NCBI RefSeq assembly: GCF_051020985.1
Contig: NC_135003.1
Coordinates: forward strand, 13,075,501-13,139,500
Length of the DNA: 64,000 nt
Origin: Nomia melanderi
Lineage: Eukaryota > Arthropoda > Insecta > Hymenoptera > Halictidae
Reading direction: 5' to 3'
Of the stretch, positions 36,801 through 49,033 are shown in pieces. The position numbers and the translations under genes were made by a program. Numbering within the stretch: the stretch's first letter is position 1; each line of letters opens with the position of its first letter. The notes beneath the pieces were generated by a model. It was given only the letters and a program-made list of their open reading frames with translations. It did no database searches and was not told the origin of the DNA.

Positions 36801-38941
36801 CGGACAATCGCGAGAACCTTGGGGGTTGATTTCACGCTGTCAACGTGATTTTCGTCCGAAAAGGAATTTCCATGATATTTATCGTCCCAGACATTCTTGG
36901 TAATGAGCGTATGGCTTGTTAAAGAGACCAAGTGCTGTGTGCCGTCTGCACGCGATGCACATCCGTTCAAGAATCATTGTCTCTAAGGGTCGCAGGAATA
37001 AACCGATTTCGAGGCTGTCGTCGTCGCGTGTCATCTCGCGACGCAAAAATAGGGATTCTAACAATCTTGTAACCAGTACCGAACCGAAACCTATTTAACA
37101 TAATTCTCAGAATTTATTAACAACGCCTGTATCGATCTTGATCGAGGATTCAACGAAAGATCAAAGTGAAAAGAAGACGAGGCGAAAGAAGTTTCTTTGA
37201 AATGTTTTGAAATAATTAATAGTTCATTTCGAGAATCAATAGGAATTTAATAAAGCAATGTTTTTAACGAATTATCCGATGGAAAGTAATAATAAATGCT
37301 TTCGCGTTTAAACGTGTTCAAAGTAACAATGAATTTCTTCGCGTTTAATTGCCACATACATTATTAATCGTTTAAATTCTTTGTTATACCGATCTGTCTT
37401 TTTTCGATTAATTACCGCTAACAAACATTGAACTGAAAACTTAATCTTACACTTCCCTGAGACCAATTCATCCTGCGCGCACTTCGTTTAATTGTGCACT
37501 CTTTTCGTAGCTCGTAAATGGAAGTGTGCTGAGCTCGGGTTACACTTAACCTGCTTCGCGAACCACGCCTTTGCCCAATTTATCTTCCCGGTTTAGCGAG
37601 AAATTCCGCGACTTCCTTCGCGATGTTATTATCAATGTATCAATATACACTCTCTGTTTACACAATTATGAAAACATCAAAGATTCGGAAAGATAATGTC
37701 GTTATGCACTGCTGGCCACGGTTAAGATTGTGTTTCGAGATTATTGGAATTTATGTTACGAACAGATTACAGTTGTTAATTGTCACTGATTTAAAATTGA
37801 AACTAAGGTAGTTACAGTCTGGTATAATTAACAATTAAGGAAAATTATTTTCAGTTTAATCAAGAGGTGCGTTTTAATGAATTTTCACGTGCAATCGCTG
37901 GTTACCGATCGGAATACATTTCCTCCAACTCCAGACACGTAGAATTCAATTATATTTGAATGTCAGTTCGTTAAACAGACTCAATTACTGTATAATTTCA
38001 ACATTTCGAGACCTAATCAAATAATCAAAATTAGAATTACAAGATGTAGGTAGATAAAACCAATAAAACTGTACGAGAATGCACTAGGAACGTTTTATCT
38101 CTTGAAGCAAATGCAGTCGTACCAGCTTTACAATTTCATTCGGAATATTACATCTAGACTGCGTATCTTTACGCAAATTCTAGTTTTTATGAAGGTAATT
38201 AGAAAAATAGTAGTACTATGGAAAAGAGTTTTTCTTAACAAATGTTATAAAGAGTAAGCTTTGAACATTTTATATAACATTATATCGTGCGCATTCTGTG
38301 CAATTTTATATTTTCAAATTTCTCATAAATGCATAGAAACCCGCAGTTTAAGGATGATAAACTTTTGTTAGCGTTTCCAATTATTCGCAATACCTACCAG
38401 CTAAGGATGATAAATTGTGGCTGCACGGCACGATAAAATATTTTAGTTTTAGGAAAGTAATTACGGGGCAGGCATTGTGTAATTTCTGCTTCCCCGACGT
38501 GAATCTCGTAAACTGTGAGTAGCGCTGATGTTTTTCTACCGACGAGCGTACAGACGGAACTTAAATACATCTTTCCCCTACCACGAGAACGGGAAAGAAG
38601 CGAGGCGCGTATTCACGTTTCCCTTAGTTTCGCCAACAGAAACCTGATAAGCTTAATCTTTAGGGTTGGAGTATTTGTTCAACTTTCGGTGTACACGCCG
38701 AAAATTGTTGGCGTTTACGCCCCTTTAGCGGTTTATTGCTCGCTGTATTTACAAGGTGTCCCATAACCCGCGTTAGGGACGCCACATTAGCCAGTCTACT
38801 TCGGAAGATAAATGAAAAAACGTGGAATTCCGTCGACGGAGACTTTTTATCGTGAAAAGAACTTCTCTGTTATCGCTTTTATCTTCGAAAGTAGGAGGAA
38901 ATTTAGCGATTAACTGTAATTAGTTATGCGAATGGAAAGTA
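36801..38941. other. Intron sequence without recognised features
   Basis: AT-rich. TACAAGGTGTCCCATAA at 38750 resembles a TACAGGGTG-type element end without a partner. No gene seen. Confidence 0.5.
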
Positions 38942-39390
38942 AAGGGTTTTAGGAATTGAAAGTTAGGAATTTCGAGAAGTGAAAATTAGGAATTTTGAGG
39001 GTTCAACATTAGGAATTTTAAGAGTTCAAAATTAGAAATTTTGAGAATTAAAAATTAGGCAATTTAAGAGTTAAAAATGAAGGATTTTGAGAATTAAAAA
39101 TTAGGAGATTTAAGAATTAAAAATGAGGAATTTTGGGAATTTAAAACTAGGAATTTAGAGAGTTCAAAATTAGGAATTTTGAGAATTAAAAACTAAGAAT
39201 TTAAGGAGTTCAAACTTAGGAATTTTGAGAATTACAAACTAGGAATTTAAGAAGTTCAAAATTAGGAATTTTGAGAATTAAAAACTAGGAATTCAGAGAG
39301 TTCAAAATTAGGAATTTTGAGAATTACAAACTAGGAATTCTGGGAATTAAAAATTCGGAATTTTGAGAGTTCAAAATCAAGAATTTGAAG
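38942..39390. repeat. 23-bp minisatellite, about 19 copies
   Basis: Unit close to ATTAGGAATTTTGAGAGTTC plus AAA, with landmarks at 38985, 39008, 39031, 39054 and onward at 23-bp steps; two alternating variants (…AGAATTAAA and …GAGTTCAAA) suggest a higher-order pattern. Confidence 0.93.
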
Positions 39391-39689
39391 TAATGTTAGA
39401 ATTCACCCGAAATGATTAACAGCAACGATAATTCCGAATTTACAACAAACCGAGCTATTCAAATTTTCGCCATTACGCGCAACCAATTCCACCAAATCCG
39501 CCGGTAACATTTCCTCGAGAAACCCGTTGCGATACAAGCTAACACACCACCGAAAACCATCTGAAGAACGTCGATCACTCGACGCCGGTACGCCAATAAT
39601 CAACTGCTCAACATCATTAACGAATATTCCAATTAACACAGGCATCTTCGCCGGACCGCATATTACGAAATCTCCCATAAACATCGAGA

Positions 39690-40130
39690 TATTCGCGGAG
39701 AATCCGCTTGCGCGCGCTAAAACCGAAAACGTCCCCTTTTTTTCGCCGGCGCGATGGGCACGACGTCAAATATGGAAATCGCGCATGCGAAACGGGAGTG
39801 TTCGGAATGTTTGGACTCCCGTTTCGTTTTTCTCGCTCGATCCGACTCCGTTTGTCCCGTGCGGGAAGAAAAGGAACGAAAACGCGGACGCGCGCGCGCT
39901 CGCCGCCGCAAAAATCCTCTGTCTCGGCGACTTCCCGGCAAGTACTCCTCCGGTGCGCTGTGACGAAATAGGCACTTCATCCAGCGTCGGGGATCCTTGA
40001 TGTTGGTTAAGACGGTACTTAAAACCGGGTAGGACATTTTAAGGTTACGACTCGCCAACAGTCGCCGTGAAGAAGACACGTAAACCCGGCGCGCACGCCG
40101 ATTTATCGCCGCAAAAGGGAAGATTACGCG
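39690..40130. other. GC-rich intronic island
   Basis: CpG-rich with overlapping frames in several directions (for example 39527-40000 plus, 39717-40079 minus); none recognised. Confidence 0.4.
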
Positions 40131-40169
40131 GCCATTTTTGTCCCTCCGTCGAAGAACCGAACGCGATAT

Positions 40170-40225
40170 TTAACCCTTTGCGGACGAATGTCGACATTCC
40201 GGAGAAATCGAATATTTCGGATACT
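40170..40225. mobile_element. Family E left end, solitary
   Basis: TTAACCCTTTGCGGACG followed by GAATGTCGACATTC, a 14-bp palindrome. The right end is missing; the R-family repeat begins about 90 bp further on. Confidence 0.5.
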
Positions 40226-40309
40226 AACAAGATACCTTTTCGGCCAGCGCACGCTGACGTCTCGACGAAACTGACGCGAGACATTTCGCGCAAATGAATT
40301 CCGTTCCTC

Positions 40310-40805
40310 TACTTATATAACGTTGGAATTGAATTGTAAAATATCCATTGTCACTGGAGAAACTTTATGATATCTCCAGAATGTAAACAAAAATATAACC
40401 GCCGTATACTTTGATGTATAACTTACAATTTTTGTCTGAAACATTTGTCTGTATCACTCATACTCATGAAGTTATTGAGTTTTATTTTTTAAAAATGGAC
40501 GTTCTATGGACGAAACTCTCAATTCGACTAGATAACGAAAATTGGTTATCAATGTGTTGCTAAGCAGTCCCTTATTCAAAATGATTTTCATTTGAAAAAT
40601 ACAAATTTTATGTAAATGAATACCGTTTCTCGATTCATATAACATTGGAATCAAACCGCAGAATATCCATTATCATTGAAAAATCTTCATAATATCCCCG
40701 TAATGTGACAAACATGTAACCACCATATGCTCAGCTCTATACCTTCCAACTTTTATCTCAAACATTTGTTTGTATCGCTCATACTTTCGAAGTTTATTAA
40801 GTTTC
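40310..40805. repeat. Dispersed repeat family R, copy 2
   Basis: Two tandem, diverged units: the tail of one (40320-40490) and a full one (40500-40800), each ending in CATTTGT(C/T)TGTATC(A/G)CTCATAC. The second is about 93-95% identical to 1871-2052. Confidence 0.8.
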
Positions 40806-41539
40806 ATCCATAAAACGCCGCACTGTGCGACGTCTTCCTCTTCAATTGGACTGTATCAAGGTGAATTCGCTGGCTGGTATCTTCATCGGTTTTTATCAGT
40901 GACTGGCTGTCAAAGCCAAGCCACTTCGCGACTCTCCCGTTGTTCCTCTTCTCCTCCGCGCGGGTCGCGTAACCGAAGCAAAAAATTGTTGGTCTACCGA
41001 GTTTAGTTCGCGACGGGGACTGCAATCTATTACACGTCGCGATAAATCACGGAAGTATATAACCGCTACACCCCGAACATGATTTACGTTTATAACTGTA
41101 CATTTATCGTTCAAGAAACCCGCGCTGTTGTCAATTTACAAGGTAAATGATTTACCGCCGTCCCGCGAATTTACATTCTGCTTCTTCGACGTGTAAGAAT
41201 ACAGTTCTGATTGGCCGCCGCGTGCCACTTTTCCGTGCGAATCGCGCATCTGGCAATTCCTTCGTGCCGGTAATATTCAATTCCGCGCGCCACCGGATAT
41301 CGCGAATAATTAATTCTCTTCGTTCGGTGTTTACGGACCACTCGAACTTCTTTATGAAGACTTTTGTCGTATTTTATACGCGTATTGATCTCTCCATCGG
41401 CAGCAGCCTGACGCAGCTTCTTCGTTTATTCCATTGTTACGCTCCGCTGATAATCGTTATTAGGTCTATTTTTGGAAATGTTAATTTTGTAATGGGCGCG
41501 TGGTGAATATCGTTTGCTCTCTTCGATCGTTGTGTTTTG

Positions 41540-42060
41540 AAGTGAACGTCACTTTTTTTAACAGCCTGTACGTTGATTTGTAAAGTCTGTCAATATTATT
41601 TTGTCATCACTTTTATCTTTGATAATAGGAATTTTTGTGTGTCTTTTTGTGAATTGCTAAGTTACTTCATTGTTCAATTCTTCAACCCCTTGTACATTAA
41701 TTTGCGAAATTCCATCACAGTTATTTGTATTTTTGAAAATGTCATTTCTTCGATGTACGTTCAATAAGTTCTTATTAGCACCGATCATCAATACACACCC
41801 TTAACCTAACTCCCATTGTTCAACCCCTCGCATACCAATCTACGAAACACAAAATCACAATTACTGCTTCAACAATCAATACTCCAATAATTTAATAATC
41901 AACTACTTCCTATAATTATGACTTTTTAAATATATATTGAACAAGTTCAACCACTGCACCCTCGAAGTATTCCTCTTCCCCATCCCCTACATCAATCCAC
42001 AAAAATCATCACGATTCATACATCGATCCCCAAATACACAAAGCAGCAATCAATCCTTAC
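41540..42060. repeat. Very diverged tandem units of about 120-160 bp
   Basis: Recurring phrases of the form CAACCCCT(T/C)G(T/C)A(C/T)A, (T/C)CAAT(T/C)T(G/A)CGAAA and ATCACAATTA around 41690, 41825 and 41985. Similarity falls from left to right. Confidence 0.45.
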
Positions 42061-42179
42061 AAAGAAGAAATCATTCTTACCAACTTTAATTACCACTGCA
42101 CCCCTAAGAATACACATCTCCCTTTCACCCCTGTATAACTATAAAACCTCATCTCATCGCAATTACCGCGTCCATCGCT

Positions 42180-42780
42180 TCGAACCCGAACCGTTCGGCG
42201 CGGAACGCGCGACGAATACTTTTCGCTGAATTTCCACCCTCAAAGCGTTACAACCCTCTTCGCCAATGGGCCGCGCATCAATCTACGCGATTCGTCACGT
42301 CACAATCAACGGTCCAATAATTTCTCGCGCGGCCCGAAGTGGCCGGTGAAAAGCTGAAAGCTCGGCTGCGGATGCGCAACGCGGGAGACCTCGACCGGAG
42401 AACGATGGAGAATCGAGGCCGGTCTGTTCTAAGCCATTATTCAATTTACTTTCGGATATTCAGAAATATGATTTACGCCGATGGCCGTAGGGAGCCGCGG
42501 CGACGACGCCGCTGCAAGTTCGCGCGGCAACGTTCCCGAGTTCTACGGGGGCTCGCCGCGATTTATCGCCCCACTATCAGAGATGTATTTTCATTTTCCT
42601 TCGTCCCTGTAAAATGTACTTCGGAAGTTGAGCCTGGCGGCGCGCAACTTGCAACCTCGCTGTCTCAATTTATAGAGCGATATTGGATCTCCCGGGGCTG
42701 GTACACGTCTCGCGGGGCGAAACTTGCCCGAAAAGATTTTTTACAAATTCCTCTCTATCAACGGACTGTTAGCTGATGAG
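42180..42780. other. GC-rich intronic island
   Basis: CpG-rich stretch with one 145-codon plus-strand frame (42339-42776) of no recognisable family; basic, Arg-rich composition is what GC-rich noise gives. Confidence 0.4.
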
Positions 42781-42821
42781 ACTTTAACAGACTCGCGGAA
42801 CCCGTGAATTTTCCGTTAGTT

Positions 42822-43066
42822 TTAACCCTTTGCACTCGAGAGGTGACTCTCAGTCGCCATTTGATTCGATGTAACAAAATTACAAAATGTTCTATATAAT
42901 ATCAAGTTTCGTATGATGCATCAATATGCGAAATATTTCTATAAAATAGCTTTGTTTCTTGATTTACGTATGTTTTCTCATTAGCTCGTTTCAAGTAATG
43001 TCATCTGCGTCTCATAGGGAAGTATCGAATGTTTCTAGTGAAACGCTTCCGAATGCAAAGGCTTAA
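42822..43066. mobile_element. TTAA inverted-repeat element, family C
   Basis: 245 bp, TTAACCCTTTGCACTCGAG at the left, GAATGCAAAGGCTTAA at the right. The body is the reverse of the 21459 copies (AAATAGCTTTGTTTCTTGAT). Confidence 0.85.
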
Positions 43067-44737
43067 TACTGTGTTTAACATGTAGTCTAAAGGACTGTTG
43101 GAAACCAACAAATTGAAATAGAGAAAATATTATTTGATGAACCTATGAACAGCAGATACTAATAAAACATAGGATAAAGATTCAGTTTAGACTGAATAAA
43201 TATTTCTTTTAATTCTCCAACTTGTAATATTTCAGATTCCAAACTTTCTACTGTACAAGCACTGAAGACAACTAATTAACATTCAACACGATTGTCAGAG
43301 TCTAACGGATAAGTAGAAAAACATTGACGTCAAAAATTCACGAATTTCCCTTCGTACGAAATAAATTTCTAGTTCTACGAATAAACGAAAGAACGGCGTG
43401 GGCTCCCATAAAGAGGAGCGTTATAGAGTACATCAAAGGACTCCGCGTGCCCGCGTAAACAAGTGAACGTCCCCGGATTTCCTGGACTGAAATTAATTTA
43501 AGCCGGCCCAACTTAATTCAAAGCCCGCGAATTTTTAGCGTTTGATCATTTCAAAGCGGTCCCGTTCATTCGCGGTAAGAAAACATTGAAAACACTGAAC
43601 TCCACGCGTGTATCAGATCCGCTTTCCCCGTGGAATCGGCGTGCATAGAAACTCGCACGGAAAACACGCGTGAATGGGAGCAGTTTTTTTTTTTAATTTC
43701 AACGATCGCAGCAACGTCGACGCAAGAATATTCAACGCGCTTCGTATTTGTGTTAGCCATTACACTCTTTTCAATGATAAATATATTTTCCTCGCGTCCA
43801 TCGGCGGTTCGGCGTTACCGGTAGCTCACGCAGAAAATCAGCAAGAGCGCAAAGGTTTAATACGCGATTCCTGTTCGTTTTTCTAAAAAGTGTCGCCGCT
43901 GATACGACTCGCGGCGCAAAGGGTTCGTATTTATTTCTACAAAGTGAACGGTGGAAAAGGTATTCGAAATTTCAACCGAGAATAACACCGTTGTTGCCCG
44001 CCGGCGAAAAGCATTACGTTCGTTACGAGATTCACTCACCTTCGCCTTTTTTCCACGCGTGCACGATGAATTATCATTAACGAAGCACGCGATCGCGTAT
44101 GTACGTAGAACGCGCGCGCTTTCAGCCCCGTCGGACCATTATTTAACGTTTTCGACCGGCGAAGCCTGAAATCCGCGTTTTTATTGATGCGCCGCGTGTT
44201 CAGCCGGCTGTCAAACCGACCATTTAACAATCTACGCGTATGAAGAACGAAAGAACGGCCTCGTGAAAAAAAGAGCGTCGTACACTGCCGCCGATGGCGC
44301 ATACGCGCGCGCGACCGGCGACGTATTAAATGGCAAACGGTGCAAGTGAAATGCGGAAATTATTATCGGCCGCGTTCCGCGAATGGAAATCGCCGAATAA
44401 AGAAGGAATTTCGGGCGTTGCTTCGCGCGAAAAATTAGCATCGTGCTTTATGGTGAAGTGTATTATGTTTCAACGGATGTGATTATGTCCACGAGTTTAA
44501 AATGAACATCAGCTTCCTGGGAGATCTCTCTTTTGTTGTTCTAGTCATTCGTGTCTCCTTTTATTTCGAATTGTGATCATCATTTTCGTGTGTTAGCGCG
44601 ATTATAAGGAAACTGACTTGCGTCGAGTTGAAATGAAAGAAAAGTTTGGAAAGCTGCTTCGGATTTGATCGAATGAAGTTCGAAAGAAATTTTCTTAGGA
44701 AAATTTACTTAGATTGTAGACTGTACTGATTATTTCC

Positions 44738-44974
44738 TTATACTGGTACAATGCCAGTCATATTAATCTCTATGCGTTAAGGTCAACCCGAAATTGAATG
44801 GATTTATTAATTGTATAAGCTTTATTAATCACTCCCCATATTATCGCAACGTCAATCAAACTCTTAATCTCTACGCGTTAACGTCAACTGAAAATTGAAA
44901 CAAAAATTCGTCAATTTCAGAAGCTTTGTTAATCATTACCCCATATTGCCACAATGCCAATCACATTATACTAA
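44738..44974. repeat. Tandem repeat of about 102 bp, third copy split by an element
   Basis: ATT(A/G)…CAA(T/C)G(C/T)CA(A/G)TCA then TTAATCTCTA(T/C)GCGTTAA is seen at 44738-44781 and 44838-44881. A third copy starts at 44940 and is broken at its TTAA, resuming as TTAATCTCTACACG after 45207. Confidence 0.88.
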
Positions 44975-45210
44975 CCCTTAACACTCCAGGTTGTTTCGTA
45001 ATCTATCAACAATTGCAACTAATTTTTATAGTATTCCCAGCGAAAATTAGAAATGCTATAACGTTTCTTCGGTCTTTTATTTTCCTTGTTAGTACAAAAT
45101 TTGGACGTGTGGAAAATCGAATAATCTTCGGATAGTTTCTTTAAGATTCATTGAAACATTTAATATCATAACTGGTGCAATATTGGCGCCTACAGAGTTC
45201 AAAGGGTTAA
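44971..45210 (+). mobile_element. TTAA element, family A, copy 2, with empty site preserved
   Basis: 240 bp. Left CTAACCCTTAACACTCC (TTAA mutated to CTAA), right GAGTTCAAAGGGTTAA. It splits the third unit of the 102-bp array; units one and two keep the uninterrupted TTAATCTCTA at 44763 and 44864. Confidence 0.92.
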
Positions 45211-45767
45211 TCTCTACACGCTGTCGCCATAAAATAAAAAGAGAAGTCGGCGATCGTGACCGAAATCGTGTCTACACCAAGAATTATCCGGCCCGGCCAT
45301 TCTTCCGAATACTTTCGTCGCTTCCTTTCAAAGCGTCCGGCAATTAAAGTTAAAATATTCGTGGGATACTCTCGATTTTACTAATTGGCCGCGGGAAAAC
45401 GATAAACACGCGACGGGGACAGCCGAAACTAATGGCGTTGCGTAACGCCGAGAGAAATTTCGGTGAGACGTTCTGTCACGAGTTTAAAATAAATTACCGC
45501 GATGCAGGCCGATGACCTGGCCCGCCCAGCACGTGCAAAAATCTTTTTCTTCCTCTAGCGTCCCGCCACACGCGGAGCCAACGGCCATCGTAAGAAAACG
45601 ATTCGGCCGCGAGGATTTCTAATTGGGAACACTTTAAACCCATCAGGAACACTCACCGCCTCGTCCCTAATTTATAGTCGCTGGAAAACTCTAATGTTCT
45701 CCGCTTCTACCCCTAACTCTTTATTACCCCTTCATTTTGCACTCTTAATTGTAAAACATCTTGTCTA

Positions 45768-45905
45768 TTAACCCTTTCACCTGTAATACCGTGTCGGACC
45801 AGCGACGAAACTTTTCAACCGAATTCAACGGATCTAAATGTTACTTTATCATTTACTTTTATTTTAAATCGAGTATCGTTATCTTTAGCTTATAAAGCGG
45901 AAACA
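45768..45905. mobile_element. TTAACCCTTTCACC fragment, family H
   Basis: TTAACCCTTTCACCTGTAAT followed by sequence resembling the 46917-47030 and 47146-47260 parts of the neighbouring tandem array (CCGTGTC, GATCTAAAT, ATTTTAAATC). Right end not recognised. Confidence 0.5.
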
Positions 45906-46790
45906 GGATAAGCGTCGAATTCTTTTTTTCTGATAAATTATGGGCGACATAGGAGCTTCTGGAAGAAATAGAATTAAGTTATGGAGGCAGATTTGTGATC
46001 CTTGGAAAAATTATGTTTCTGTATTGAAAAGTTTTAGATAGAATTCTGTTTATAGAGATTGTATTACTGCGAAACTGATCAAATTTGATTGAATTCTTTT
46101 GTTTCGGTTGTTATTGTAAATTTAAAGCGCGCGAGTACGTTGGAACTGAAATTATTTTCAAAATTGTAGGACGTTGAATATTTTGGAATTTTGTAAGCTT
46201 CAGAGAAATGTATTGATATTTCGACTTCGCGTTAAAAATCAACATGGTATTCGATGACTTTGCCGTGTATCACTCTTTTATACGTCTACGTTATTTTTGC
46301 TTCCGTTTAAATATTGCAATAGCATTCGTTCAGATCACTATCCGTGATGCGCATCGCGCGCTTTTGCGAGCATTCCATCCTAGAGTTCAATTTCAATTCG
46401 TTGTTGATAGAACTACGTAGGTTATTCGGCGCTGTATAAACCGTCCGTTTTGAAAACCTTCCTTTGCGACGACGATTTTTATTATTTTTTCTTTCCCGGA
46501 ATATCTGAACGGATATCCATCGAAAAAAAACAATCTTCGAAAATGCAAGAGAAAATATGAATAGAAAATTGTTCTGTACTCGATTCAGAAATTTTAATCA
46601 TTTGACAAGAAGTATTGAAATGTCGTTTTGTAATATTGAAAATCTAGAATAATCATAAAAATACAAAGCATCTCGTCGGAATAATTGAATTATTTTTAAT
46701 GTATACTGAATGAATTATTTTAATGAATTATTTTAATGTATTTTTAATGTTAATCTTAAACTGTCCAGAATCAATGAATTTATATGAAAC

Positions 46791-47385
46791 ATTACTTGTC
46801 TATCAATCTTTAACTTCTAAAGTGAATGTAAATATAGAATAATCGTAAAATCCTTTTCTGTTTGTACTAAATTATTAACGATAAATTAACTTTATGGAGC
46901 ATAGCAAACGATATCGTAACCCTTTCACTTATAAAATCGTGTCAGACTCGTAACGCAATATCTGAATCGAATGCAACAAATCTAAATATCATCTATTTTT
47001 ATTTCAAATCAAGTATTACTTGTCTATTACCAATCGTTAACATCCAAAGTGAATATGAATCCAGAAAAATCGTCAAATTCTTTTCCCTTTCTACTAAGTT
47101 ATTATAAAGTAACTTTATGGAACATAGCGAAATAAACCGTATTAGCCCGTTCACCTATGATATCATGTCAATCGCATCAAAATGTTCGAATGAAATGCAA
47201 CGAATCTAAATATTATATCATTTATGTCTATTTCAAATTAAACATTACTCGTCTATTATCAATCTTCTTCCAAAGTGAATACAAACCCGGAATAATCGTC
47301 AAATTCTCTTTTCCCACTGGACTATTAACGATGAATTAGCTTTATGAAGCACGACGAAAGAAATCAGGATAACTGGTTAATTCGA
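46791..47385. repeat. Tandem array of about 226 bp, about 2.5 copies
   Basis: ATTACT(T/C)GTCTAT landmarks at 46792, 47016 and 47245; each unit includes an AACCCTTTCAC-like family H end and TTTATG(G/A)A(G/A)CA. Looks like a TTAA-type element amplified in tandem. Confidence 0.85.
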
Positions 47386-47899
47386 ATAACGCGAATCTTG
47401 CAGGATCGTTATCGAAGCGGATCGTAAACGGACGCGAATGGAGGCGTTAATGCAATTTAATTTCGAGATAATTTCCCCGGCGAAGTCGGGCAAGACACTC
47501 CATTGTTCGATATCGTTTAATCGCCCGCGTAAAACGTGTCTCACGCGTGTCGGGGTTCATGAATGCACCAGCAACAATAATAGCAACGCTCTCCCGCTGG
47601 GTGGGACAGCGAGTGCACTTAGAATCGCAGCGGTCGTACTTGTTGATGTTTTAACAACCCCACGCGCAAAAACGGGAGACAGAGAGCAGGCACACTTTTA
47701 ACCCCGCCCGATACCATCGACGTTTCTGCGGTTTTCAGCGAAACCGGCGGACTAATTGCGCGTGAAATCCTATTGTTTGCGGTGGAAACATTAATTACAA
47801 GATCCACCCGACTTCTTCCATTCGTTTTTTCCGACGCTGCGGTTCGCTGACTCTCGTTTTAAAAACCGGCGATGATTAATCCGTGTTTCGTCTCACTTT

Positions 47900-47999
47900 C
47901 GTGAAACATTCGCGGTCGCTCCGTAATTAAAATTCACGAAAATCCGAAAATATCGAAACGTCGACTTAACCGCATTGGATTCGGAGCGAGTCGATTGAG
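47900..47999. repeat. Family J right-end relic
   Basis: TTAACCGCATTGGATTCGG then AGCGAGTCGATTG at 47966-47997 matches the family J terminus. Confidence 0.55.
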
Positions 48000-48599
48000 A
48001 AGTTGACCGGGCAGTGGAACAGATAATTATTCTTTCAGAGGTACTACGAATATTCATTTACCAAGGCTTCGATAGATTTAAGTGTTACCTTGCGGAAATT
48101 AGTTGCCTTCTCGATAAGTACAAAAGAAAGCAGGAATAAGTTATTCCGAGTGACGAACTTGAAACTGTCCTTGTCGATTGTTATAACAATCGCAATGATG
48201 CGAACGTGTGAATCATTAGGATTAATCTAATCGTGCTTCCTTACACTTCTATCTAATCAACAAGAAACTGATAATAAAGTAAAATCACAATATTAACCCT
48301 TTCTACAAAAGGTTTTGTATAGTTCAAAGAAATCTAATCTAAAATCTAAACACTTTAGTATCATAAAACGATTACAAAGGTCACGCACGGCAAGTTCGAT
48401 GCCATCAAAACCGACAGTGAGTGGAACAAGTAACCAACGGTTGAATCCAGAGGAATAAAGCAACGTAATGGCAACGTGAATGGTGTATCCAAGGCAAGTA
48501 TCTGCTAATTACGTAGCGAAACTTTCGAAATTGACTTTACCAGCTGAAACGGGCGAAACCGCCGAATCGGCCACCGGCGGACTATAAAGGGCTAATTGA

Positions 48600-49033
48600 A
48601 TAACGCGACTAGCAACGCATCATCGACGCGAAGGGACCGACGCGCTTTCGACGCGGCCGGTATACCCAGAAACACGGCCGCGGGGCGAAATAGCCTTCCC
48701 CGCGATAATTACCGCTAGCACATTTCGTTGGGCCGAATGGACCGGTCAGTATCGAATTCGTTGCCCGGAGGTTTCGTGCAAGCTGCACTTTCGAGAGGAG
48801 CATCGAACAGCATTACAAATTGCAATGCACGCACAGGCCTTATACGGATGCGAGAAAGCGGCCTCTCTGGCTTCGCCTCGCCTCGCCTCGCCCCCCCACG
48901 CACCCCCCGCCAACCCCTGTCCACCGCCTCCTTCTCAGCCGTTAACCCTCCTGATCCGGACCGTGGAACCCGGTCCTGGACATCAAACAGGACCAGATAT
49001 GCTGTTACAGCGTTGAACTGGTATATGTATGTA
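48600..49033. other. GC-rich intronic island
   Basis: CpG-rich with a (CTCGC)n stretch and C7 run at about 48874-48897. Frames on both strands not recognised. Confidence 0.4.

Noticed and set aside
38942..39390. TTAGG-like repeats as telomeric DNA
   Set aside because: The unit is a 23-bp ATTAGGAATTTTGAG minisatellite, not (TTAGG)n.
42339..42776. 145-codon plus-strand open frame, Arg-rich
   Set aside because: Typical of GC-rich islands; no similarity recognised.
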